Source of the DNA: JBBDKV01 sp040879165
GTDB taxonomy: Bacteria; Patescibacteriota; Microgenomatia; UBA1400; PJMF01
Reading direction: 5' to 3'
Assembly: GCA_040879165.1 (NCBI GenBank)
Contig: JBBDKV010000014.1
Coordinates: 1 to 29,283 of the forward strand
DNA: 29,283 nucleotides
Shown in pieces: positions 12,708 through 19,183 of this stretch (positions within the stretch are counted from its first letter, which is position 1; each line of letters opens with the position of its first letter). The notes under the pieces are model-generated. The model ran no database searches. It saw only the letters and a program-made list of their open reading frames with translations, and was not told the origin of the DNA. A program made the position numbers and the translations under genes.

Positions 12708-12941
12708 ATGCAACCTCAACTTCCCACCCATGTTCAGAAATATTTTTGGGGTGACAATCTCGAGGAGCTTTCCTGGGACCAGCATAAAAAATACATCGTG
12801 CAAACATTGCTTGATAAAGGTGATATGCAGTCACTCAACTGGCTCTTTCAGCATATCAGCCGTGCAGAAATAAAACGATTTCTTCCAACACTTAAACTAC
12901 AACCCAAATCAAGTAATTTCTGGCAGATATACTTATCATGA
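12708..12941 (+). CDS. DUF6922 domain protein (antitoxin-like partner of AbiEii toxins)
   Basis: 77 residues. LPTHVQKYFWGDNLEELSWDQHKKYIVQTLLDKGD then WLFQHISRAEIKRFL and LQPKSSNFWQIYL follow the DUF6922 pattern (FWD-x-x-x-LxW, ILxxGD, NFWxxYL). In related genomes this gene commonly precedes an AbiEii-type nucleotidyltransferase toxin. TATAAT at 12695-12700 lies 7 nt before the ATG, so it is predicted leaderless. The stop TGA overlaps an ATG (ATGA, 12938-12941), as expected for coupled translation of a downstream partner. That partner is now destroyed, leaving an orphan. Confidence 0.8.
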   Translation: MQPQLPTHVQKYFWGDNLEELSWDQHKKYIVQTLLDKGDMQSLNWLFQHISRAEIKRFLPTLKLQPKSSNFWQIYLS

Positions 12942-12954
12942 CTTGCTCCAATAA

Positions 12955-13122
12955 ACTCAGAAAAAATATGAGCAGACTAACTATGACCAAACTCATATTC
13001 TAAAATCACTCATTTATTTTGAGGATGCCGAGCACCAACCAATGCCCAGAATGTTCACAGAAGTAGGCTGGAATGAAGTGAAGCAAAAAATGATTGCTGA
13101 AGTTACATCAATCTCTTTTTGA
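12955..13122 (+). pseudogene. C-terminal remnant of AbiEii/AbiGii-type nucleotidyltransferase toxin
   Basis: A 55-codon open stretch without a proper start, ending at TGA 13120-13122. It reads SLIYFEDAEHQPMPRMF, TEVGWNEVKQKMIAEV. The order (S)L-x-YFxDAE-x-x-PMPxM, then (V/W)xW-x-x-VK, matches the end of AbiEii-type toxins that follow DUF6922 genes. The nucleotidyltransferase core (GGT...DxD) is missing. An ATGA start overlapping the DUF6922 stop survives but leads out of frame after about 21 codons. I infer an internal deletion of most of the toxin. Confidence 0.65.
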
Positions 13123-13142
13123 CTCCATGATTAGCATTAATA

Positions 13143-13203
13143 GCTCATACGTCTTGAAAACTGAGTCGAGTAGGGGTTCTATCTGAGGGGCAAAAAGCTC
13201 ACA
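13143..13203 (-). repeat. Island repeat, copy 5 (truncated)
   Basis: Only the boundary half is present: plus strand GCTCATACGTCTTGAAAAC, GAGTCGAGTAGGGGTTCT, and an altered edge GGGGCAAAAAGCTCACA. The stretch encoding LGFTYFDKKV is missing. It lies directly after the AbiEii remnant, and the adjoining gene to the right belongs to the denser core region. It marks the apparent right edge of the island. Confidence 0.75.
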
Positions 13204-13231
13204 AAAATCCATTCCTACCCACACCCACAAA

Positions 13232-13957
13232 CTACGCCCAGATGAGATACCGCACGGCAAGAATCAGGAGCGCAATGGCAATTAGTTTCCTAAACTTTTC
13301 TTGAGGAATTATATCGACTAGCTTTTTACCAGTGTAAGATCCAAGAAAAGAAACAGGCACGCAAAACAGAAGGGCTAGCAGTAAAGTATTGCTTAAAACA
13401 AACTCACTCTCTAGGTAGCCAATTATTCTTGCACTATCAATCACAAGCCCTATCGCTCCAGCAGTAAAAAGAAAGACATCTTTTTTTAAATCAAAAGCTG
13501 ATAAGAACAGGGCTCTGATTGCTCCTTGAACACCAAATACTGCAGCGGATATACCCGTAAGACTTCCGCCAGCTAACGCTATAGAATTTTTTTTAGGTAG
13601 CTTCCATTCAGGATTTTTAAGAATATACACAACATACGCAATAATAAAAATACCTAAGACCCGAAGGATACTCTCTGAAGGAATTGAGGGAAGTACCTGT
13701 GTCCCTAGATAGCTAAATACAATACCCGGAATTCCAAATAAGAAGATGAGCTTCCACTGCACTCCACTACGAAAAAATACCATCTTGCCAATGTTTCCTA
13801 CAGCATGAATTAATCCGGTAAATAGTAAAACGGGATTAAAGCCATAAAAAAGGCTTAACGTGGGCACCATAATTGTTGAGGTACCAAAGCTGGTGATTGT
13901 CCCGACAGCTGAAGCAAGATACGTAAGGAGAACTAGCAATACTACTTCACTCCACAT
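13232..13957 (-). CDS. TauE/SafE family permease
   Basis: 241 residues from ATG 13957, chosen because the extended -10 TGTTTATGAT ends 6 nt before it. About eight hydrophobic segments. The N-terminal repeat GTITSFGTSTIMVPTLSLFYG contains the G-x-GGG/S-like loop of this family, and the second half GGSLTGISAAVFGVQGAIRALFLSAF shows the mirrored G-rich repeat (PF01925). Family members move sulfite, sulfoacetate or other anions across the membrane; substrates are rarely predictable from sequence. The family's usual length is about 250 residues, so it is intact. A 14-bp palindrome sits in its promoter. Confidence 0.85.
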   Translation of the reverse strand: MWSEVVLLVLLTYLASAVGTITSFGTSTIMVPTLSLFYGFNPVLLFTGLIHAVGNIGKMVFFRSGVQWKLIFLFGIPGIVFSYLGTQVLPSIPSESILRVLGIFIIAYVVYILKNPEWKLPKKNSIALAGGSLTGISAAVFGVQGAIRALFLSAFDLKKDVFLFTAGAIGLVIDSARIIGYLESEFVLSNTLLLALLFCVPVSFLGSYTGKKLVDIIPQEKFRKLIAIALLILAVRYLIWA

Positions 13958-13963
13958 ACTACA

Positions 13964-13991
13964 ATCATAAACAACAAAGTACAATTGTACT
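13964..13991 (-). promoter_or_regulatory. -10 box and palindromic operator of permease gene
   Basis: TATGAT on the minus strand (13969-13964) lies 6 nt before the ATG. The perfect palindrome AGTACAATTGTACT (13978-13991) occupies the spacer/-35 area. A dimeric repressor binding there would block transcription; the regulator is not in the window. Confidence 0.6.
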
Positions 13992-14048
13992 AGAGTGCTT
14001 CCTATAGACGTATAATTTGCACACCTTGGGCAGGTGCTTCACAACTTC

Positions 14049-15746
14049 CTAATCTTTGTGCACTTGGGGAACATATATTTGAGGTTCATTCGGCATAGGT
14101 TCTACTGGCTCCTCTGGTTCTCCCTCTGGCTCATCATCTGAGTCACCAAAAAACTCTCTAAATTTATCTGGATCAGGCAGATACCCAGCTTGCGTAGTAT
14201 CTGATTGATGACCCTGGGAATCTCTGCCATGTAACACCGTATAGTTGCATAGTTTTTTTAGCTGCTCAATAACTGCTAGCGGCTCATGATTCTTACCTAG
14301 TTGGTTCAGTCTTGAAGCAATTGCTGCTAAATAGGTCGTCATTGTAGAAGTTGCAAAACTTGATCCAGAAATCCTAACAATCTTATACTCAAAATGAAGG
14401 CTCACCGATCCATCGTCTCCGCGCTTCAAAATAGGAATGGGACTTAAAGCACCAGACGAATCAGTGTTAAAGAACACATTGTCATCATGACCCTTGACTC
14501 TGCCTCGATAATAAGGAATATAAGGATTACCAGCTTCATCCATTTCTATACTACAGCAAATTATACAGCGTGGATCGAGCTCCTTTTCACTGACATCTTC
14601 AACATGACCCTCCACATTAAGAATAGCAGCAACTACGATAGTGTTAGACGATCCTGTCTCATTATTATGTAAAATTCCATTTATTAAATCAGCAATTATT
14701 TCTACTTGATACGCTGCAGATATAATATTCAACTTACCATCATTAAAATTTTCATCTTCTTGAGTATATCCTTCCAAAACATAGAGGGGCATTTGAATGA
14801 TACTGCCAGGCTTTCTGTTCTCACCTATAAGTTCTTGGATAGAGCAGACCGTCTTCAGCAAATGTCGCGCATTGGGGTACCCTCCCTCATCAGAAGCCCT
14901 GATCATTGTTCCTTTGTAGGGAATGTCCGTGCCATGATATAGGCCATCGGTCAAAACTATTCGCACAAGGTTAGTCCAGTCCCCTTGTTTTTCTACTAAA
15001 CCGTGAATAATTTTATCAAAAACAGGCTCTTTGTATAAATCTTGATCAATCTGAGCTATGAGCTCATGAATATTTGGCGTCACTTCTCCTGGTGTCTCAT
15101 CTCCTGAAGCAATCCTACTAGTATCGATAACCTCATCCGAGGGCTCTTCAAAGTCTCCAACACTCTTACTTTCAACACTTTTAGTATCTGGAGTACCAGC
15201 ACTCGAAACTTCTAATTCATCTAGGTTGTATACAGGATCCAATTCATATCCTCCCACACTAAAGTTATAACGCTCATATTGCAGTCCTACCTGAACAAAC
15301 TTGCCTCCGTGATAGTAATTGCGTATCATCGCTGGAGGAGGGGGTGTGCCAGGTTTGCAATACAAAATTGGTATGCGTGTTGCAAATAATCGATAATACC
15401 TCCACAGTAAATGCACTCCTTCTTTTCCATCATCCCAGGTCTTAAGCGCAGTCATAAACTCATCAAAAGTATCGTAGGGTCTTTTAAAGGTAGGTCCTGA
15501 ATGCATAACAAGATGATGCACCCAAGCATCGTGATACGTCTCCTCCAAATATTGATCAATTTTCTGATGCTCAGTCATTTTTTCTGGAGGTAGTTTAAGA
15601 GTATCCCGGGATTGCCCACTAGCTACGCCGGAAAATGCTGGTAAAAACATTCCGGCAAGAGCTGCGCCTGTTCCCTTTAGGAATGTCCGCCTTGGCAATT
15701 TTGATTCTACCAGAGGTCGATTGTCAGATTCAGGTAATCTCATCAT
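14049..15746 (-). CDS. Tat-exported subtilase-like (S8-like) protein, catalytic triad doubtful
   Basis: 565 residues. A twin-arginine signal is clear: LPRRTFLKGTGAALAGMF (about residues 17-34), then AFSGVASG as cleavage region. The C-terminal part contains RISGSSFATSTMTTYLAAIA (about residues 466-485), matching the GTSxATP serine block of subtilisin-type peptidases, and TIVVAAILNVEGH matches the preceding oxyanion-hole strand. A possible Asp strand is VRIVLTDGLYHG. No clear HGTxVAG histidine block is visible and the usual proline after SFAT is Ser, so it may be a non-catalytic or highly diverged member. The acidic, proline-rich tail EPEGEPEEPVEPMPNEP suggests an exposed linker. A perfect spaced palindrome precedes the gene. 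Confidence 0.5.
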   Translation of the reverse strand: MMRLPESDNRPLVESKLPRRTFLKGTGAALAGMFLPAFSGVASGQSRDTLKLPPEKMTEHQKIDQYLEETYHDAWVHHLVMHSGPTFKRPYDTFDEFMTALKTWDDGKEGVHLLWRYYRLFATRIPILYCKPGTPPPPAMIRNYYHGGKFVQVGLQYERYNFSVGGYELDPVYNLDELEVSSAGTPDTKSVESKSVGDFEEPSDEVIDTSRIASGDETPGEVTPNIHELIAQIDQDLYKEPVFDKIIHGLVEKQGDWTNLVRIVLTDGLYHGTDIPYKGTMIRASDEGGYPNARHLLKTVCSIQELIGENRKPGSIIQMPLYVLEGYTQEDENFNDGKLNIISAAYQVEIIADLINGILHNNETGSSNTIVVAAILNVEGHVEDVSEKELDPRCIICCSIEMDEAGNPYIPYYRGRVKGHDDNVFFNTDSSGALSPIPILKRGDDGSVSLHFEYKIVRISGSSFATSTMTTYLAAIASRLNQLGKNHEPLAVIEQLKKLCNYTVLHGRDSQGHQSDTTQAGYLPDPDKFREFFGDSDDEPEGEPEEPVEPMPNEPQIYVPQVHKD

Positions 15747-15762
15747 CTATATACGTATCTGT

Positions 15763-15788
15763 GAAACTATCCTATATCTTATAGTTTC
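15763..15788 (-). promoter_or_regulatory. Spaced perfect palindrome upstream of Tat-signal gene
   Basis: GAAACTAT (15763-15770), 10 bp, ATAGTTTC (15781-15788). It begins 16 bp upstream of the ATG at 15746 and, with the AT-rich TATATAG -10 just after it on the minus strand, covers the -35 to -20 zone. It is a typical operator spacing for a homodimeric regulator. Confidence 0.6.
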
Positions 15789-15937
15789 CTACGGGTGCGC
15801 ATTCTACACGTTTTTACGTATATTTTCTAGCCATGGAGTAGCGATTATTTTTTCTAGTGCTGCAGGCAACTCTGTGCTCTCAATCTTGTACGTTCAAAAA
15901 AAACTCATGCTAGAATAATCCCGAGAAAGACACGCTC

Positions 15938-16264
15938 ATGACTCACTTTCAAACGCAAGTCCTGCAGAGAGTACGAACTATCCCCTCTGGTAGGGTAGTA
16001 AGCTATGGTCAAATTGCTGCTAGCATCGGTACACCAAGAGCCGCTCGCCAAGTGGGTTGGATCATGCGCAGTCTCGGCAAAACCAGCGACATGCCTTGGT
16101 GGCGAGTGATCAACAATCAGGGAAAAATTTCCATCAAAGGAAATATCGAGCACGACGCACGCAGTCAAAAAAAATTGTTGGAAGCTGAAGGGGTTGTAGT
16201 TGCAGACGACTTTACGCTGGATATTGAAAAATATCGGTACCAGTTTGAAGAGAAAGAGTCTTAA
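15938..16264 (+). CDS. Alkyltransferase-like (ATL) DNA repair protein, MGMT family without the acceptor Cys
   Basis: 108 residues: the DNA-binding domain only of O6-alkylguanine-DNA alkyltransferase. PSGRVVSYGQIA, PRAARQVGWIMRS (HTH with the Arg finger) and LLEAEGVVV are conserved. The active-site PCHRV is replaced by PWWRVIN (residues about 53-59), the Trp-for-Cys change that defines ATL proteins. ATLs bind alkylated guanine, flip it out and hand the lesion to nucleotide excision repair instead of removing the alkyl group. The extended -10 TGCTAGAAT lies 21 nt before the ATG. It is divergent from the Tat-signal gene. Confidence 0.9.
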   Translation: MTHFQTQVLQRVRTIPSGRVVSYGQIAASIGTPRAARQVGWIMRSLGKTSDMPWWRVINNQGKISIKGNIEHDARSQKKLLEAEGVVVADDFTLDIEKYRYQFEEKES

Positions 16265-16350
16265 TTGGTGCAGGGGTGGATCAGAAAATCAAAAGACCCA
16301 AAAAAAACAAATAGAGGCTACTAATAAGTAATAACAATTCATTTGAACAA

Positions 16351-16869
16351 CTAGAACACATACTCCTGCATCCAAACCCAAGGCTGCGCCTGCATGTAGT
16401 GCAATAGGTATTCTTGGGGCAGCTTGAGTAGTAAAAGCACGATGAGGGCGATCGTCAAGCTGCGCTTTGTTGGAACATACTCTTTTTTAAACAGCGCGAG
16501 TGAACCGGCATAAAACAAAAAGAAATTCTCAAATAGATTAGGGAATAACAGCAGCAGCGGTCGAATACCAGTAAACTCAAATAACACCACCCCAATCAGT
16601 CGGTAAAAGAAAAGTCCTATTGCCACCCGTTTTGCCAGCCTGTTCTGCCAATTTCTCGTCGCATATGCAGCCAGAGCCAGATAATACATGTCCAGCACTT
16701 TATCAATTTGGTGGTAGTTCTCTAAATCACCCAGATTGATAAACGTCAGCAACACCACATCGAGCGCGTCCAGCACCAATGAAATAACTGTTCCCCAAAA
16801 TGGACTCTTCAGAATATAGAGCGGAACGAGTAGTCTGAGGGCAATGACTATAATGGGTCCAAGAAGCAT
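16351..16869 (-). CDS. Conserved-looking integral membrane protein
   Basis: 172 residues from ATG 16869, chosen because TGTTGTACT resembles an extended -10 nine bases upstream; a GTG at 16914 would add 15 residues. Four to five hydrophobic segments, with an acidic loop INLGDLENYHQIDKVLDMYY near residues 44-63 and a tail YMQAQPWVWMQEYVF. The spaced aspartates in the first third (LVLDALDVVLL) recall membrane enzymes, but I do not recognise the family. It stands alone, head to head with the phosphatase gene. The function is unknown. Confidence 0.6.
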   Translation of the reverse strand: MLLGPIIVIALRLLVPLYILKSPFWGTVISLVLDALDVVLLTFINLGDLENYHQIDKVLDMYYLALAAYATRNWQNRLAKRVAIGLFFYRLIGVVLFEFTGIRPLLLLFPNLFENFFLFYAGSLALFKKEYVPTKRSLTIALIVLLLLKLPQEYLLHYMQAQPWVWMQEYVF

Positions 16870-16968
16870 ATACATTTCAGTACAACAGAGTACTAACAAG
16901 CCTAAATGTGTCACATCATCATACTACATGTATGAATGCAACTCGATTCTATCTCTTGCTTCCCGGCA

Positions 16969-16977
16969 TGTTAAAAT
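16969..16977 (+). promoter_or_regulatory. Extended -10 of histidine phosphatase gene
   Basis: TGTTAAAAT, ending 6 nt before the ATG at 16984. A leaderless mRNA is predicted, the same geometry as at 8153, 10300, 12695, 24002 and 28274. Confidence 0.55.
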
Positions 16978-16983
16978 TCCATC

Positions 16984-17604
16984 ATGAGCGCTATATTTCA
17001 CTTGATCCGTCATGGACGAACCGTTTGGAATGAAGAAGGCAGGGCACAAGGTCACGCTGACTCTCCACTAACTGAAAATGCCATTTATGAAACTCAACAG
17101 AAAGCAGTCGAGCTTGCTCAGGAAACCTTTGACGCAATCTACAGCTCAGACCTTGGTCGAACGCAGCACACAGCAAAAATTATTGGCGCTCACCATCCAC
17201 ACCTCACAATCAAGACCACATCGCAGTTGAGAGAGCGCCACTTTGGTGATTTTGAAGGGAAACCTTTTAGTGAACTGGATGCGTTTCGTGAGCAAGCAGC
17301 TCAGAAAGCCCTTCAAACACTTCCTACGATAGATGATCACACTTGGTCTCCGCATCCAGATATGGAGTCAAGCCATCAAGTCGCCACACGAGTTTTATCT
17401 CACTTAGTACAAGTAAGCAAACAGCACGATCATAAGACAACACTGATTGTGACTCACGGGGGTGTCTTGACAAGCATCCTCGTAGACCTAAAGTATGCAA
17501 CAAACGAGCAACTGCACGGCAAAGTCAAAAATCTCAGTCGTGTCATACTTATCAGAGAAAATGGGCAATTTAGAGTGGAGAAGACGCCTGATATTACTAT
17601 ATAA
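16984..17604 (+). CDS. Histidine phosphatase family protein (phosphoglycerate mutase-like)
   Basis: 206 residues. FHLIRHGRTVWNEEGRAQGHADSPLTE carries the RHG phospho-histidine motif and the second Arg. YSSDLGRTQHTAKII and LRERHFGDFEGKP are the usual cores, and LIVTHGGVLTSIL supplies the second catalytic His. This is the cofactor-dependent PGM/phosphatase branch. The length and short insertions fit a broad-specificity or sugar-phosphate phosphatase better than a 230-250-residue glycolytic mutase. The pentose-phosphate and glycan genes nearby make a sugar-phosphate substrate plausible. Confidence 0.9.
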   Translation: MSAIFHLIRHGRTVWNEEGRAQGHADSPLTENAIYETQQKAVELAQETFDAIYSSDLGRTQHTAKIIGAHHPHLTIKTTSQLRERHFGDFEGKPFSELDAFREQAAQKALQTLPTIDDHTWSPHPDMESSHQVATRVLSHLVQVSKQHDHKTTLIVTHGGVLTSILVDLKYATNEQLHGKVKNLSRVILIRENGQFRVEKTPDITI

Positions 17605-17616
17605 ATCTAGTTCATA

Positions 17617-17647
17617 AATTGGCAGTTACACTCAATGACTGCTAATT
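17617..17647. terminator. Hairpin between convergent genes
   Basis: AATTGGCAGT pairs with ACTGCTAATT (one G:U) across an 11-nt loop, 13 bp after the phosphatase stop. Weak T content; it may terminate convergent transcripts. Confidence 0.4.
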
Positions 17648-17685
17648 ACGTATATTAAAGCTATTTATTGATATATCAAGCTAAA

Positions 17686-18090
17686 TTAAACCAGTTCAAA
17701 TCTAAAATCTACACGTACATTTTTTTTATTAGTCAATGTTCCATCTAGGATGGTGTATTTATTGCGAAAGGTGCCGGTAAATGGATACCGCTTGCCGTCC
17801 TCTGAGTAAAAAATGCCTTCTAATCTATCGTCAGATTGTATTTTGACCACATCGATTGTACGCGAACTCTCATCAGGATGCTTAATCTCCACATTCATCA
17901 CCGAACCGCGATCATCAACGTATAACTCACTATAGCACTTCCACAATCCACCAACATCTATTTTCACCTTATTTCCCTGATCACTACGAATTTGTGCATC
18001 ATACGACTTATTTTGTCCTCTAATGCGAAAAACTTTTGTATCTTTCCTATTCATGAACGATAGTAATATGGCAGCTGTATGATATTGCAT
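17686..18090 (-). CDS. Hypothetical protein, beta-rich
   Basis: 134 residues from ATG 18090; a second ATG at 18054 (MNRKDTKVF) is an equally possible start. The product alternates short beta-type strands with GIFYSEDGKRYPFTGTFRN and ILDGTLTNKKNVRVDFRF, suggesting a small barrel or lipocalin-like sandwich, but no family is certain. There is no signal peptide or membrane helix. The extended -10 TGGTATAAT (18129-18121 on the minus strand) leaves a leader of about 25 nt, favouring the first ATG. Confidence 0.5.
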   Translation of the reverse strand: MQYHTAAILLSFMNRKDTKVFRIRGQNKSYDAQIRSDQGNKVKIDVGGLWKCYSELYVDDRGSVMNVEIKHPDESSRTIDVVKIQSDDRLEGIFYSEDGKRYPFTGTFRNKYTILDGTLTNKKNVRVDFRFELV

Positions 18091-18120
18091 AAATACCTAT
18101 GTAGTATTTCTAGTCTGCGT

Positions 18121-18129
18121 ATTATACCA
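18121..18129 (-). promoter_or_regulatory. Extended -10 for the 134-aa hypothetical gene
   Basis: Minus strand TGGTATAAT, an exact TGnTATAAT match, 30 bp before ATG 18090. Confidence 0.55.
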
Positions 18130-18161
18130 AACACCAGTCTTTTTTTCTGTTCAAAGGAGAA

Positions 18162-19082
18162 TTACGTCAGTGAGCGAGCCAATGAGACCGCTCCATAGAC
18201 CGCAGGTCGCTCAGGAATCACAAACGCAAGTTGCGCAAACGACTCATTGAGCTTCGTTTTGAGTAACTCAGAAATATGCGGTAACGTGGCAATCGAGCCT
18301 GTCAGAACAATATCAGTGGGTACAGTTTCCAGTTGGAGCCGCCTGAGAACTGTAGAAACAAGCACTTCCTGCTCGCGCACTGCCCACTGAAAAATTTCTT
18401 GAGCCCCTTGGTCGCCGGCTTCATAGGCTTGCATACACAGTTTTGAAAACTCAGCTATTTCTACTTTATTTAGCAATGGATTGTACACTTTTAATTTAAT
18501 CGTTGATAAATCAGGAAGATCATAAAACTGACACACAAGTTGCTCGAGCTGGGTCTTTTCACGCCTGCCATCAAAACTTTTGACCGCTTCACGTAAGACG
18601 TGCCTGCCAATATCGTAGCCAGAACCTTGATCAGTCAGCAAATAATCCATGCCACCAGTCTTGGCGGTTGCTCCCTGCTGATTTCTGCCCACGCAAATTG
18701 AACCTGTACCAGCAATTAATACTACGGCATTAGCGTTGGTCGTACCATTTTCTAGGGCGATTTCGCTGTCATGCACCAAATGAAAGCGGTTGATGCCATA
18801 GGGAACAACAATGTCAAGGAACGCTTGATACGCCAAATCGTGTTCTTGCTGCGTGTCGATGCCAGCAAGACCCATTGCAGCGACAACAGTTTTTTCACCT
18901 TCTATGTTTTCTAGTGCTTGGCGAATCGCTTCCTTGAGATTAAAACCAGCCGCCCCTAAGGAAGTAGAGGTTAAGTTCGTTGGGCCAGAAGAACCAGTAC
19001 CAACCTCTTCACCTGCTTCATTCACCGCCACTGCGTCGGTCTTTGTGCCACCTCCATCAATGCCAAGAAAAATCTTTTGCAT
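18162..19082 (-). CDS. BadF/BadG/BcrA/BcrD-type ATPase, N-acetylglucosamine kinase-like
   Basis: 306 residues from ATG 19082. The extended -10 TGGTATAAC ends 7 nt upstream, rejecting the longer frame to 19118. IFLGIDGGGTKTDAVAV is the phosphate-1 loop of the ASKHA fold, VVLIAGTGSICVGRNQ is phosphate-2, DQGSGYDIGRHVLREAVKSFDG is the characteristic BadF kinase segment, and DIVLTGSIATLP is the adenosine motif. In single-gene form this family (PF01869) is mostly GlcNAc or glucosamine kinase, feeding cell-wall sugar recycling. It is encoded directly after the glucoamylase on the same strand, 100 bp apart, with its own promoter. Confidence 0.85.
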   Translation of the reverse strand: MQKIFLGIDGGGTKTDAVAVNEAGEEVGTGSSGPTNLTSTSLGAAGFNLKEAIRQALENIEGEKTVVAAMGLAGIDTQQEHDLAYQAFLDIVVPYGINRFHLVHDSEIALENGTTNANAVVLIAGTGSICVGRNQQGATAKTGGMDYLLTDQGSGYDIGRHVLREAVKSFDGRREKTQLEQLVCQFYDLPDLSTIKLKVYNPLLNKVEIAEFSKLCMQAYEAGDQGAQEIFQWAVREQEVLVSTVLRRLQLETVPTDIVLTGSIATLPHISELLKTKLNESFAQLAFVIPERPAVYGAVSLARSLT

Positions 19083-19183
19083 ACCTTTGGTTATACCAGG
19101 GTGAAAAAAGTCAAACAAGCGTCAAGTACGTGTCGTGTAAGAGCAATGCGGTGCAAGAGAGGTCAGATTATGGACACGAGAAA

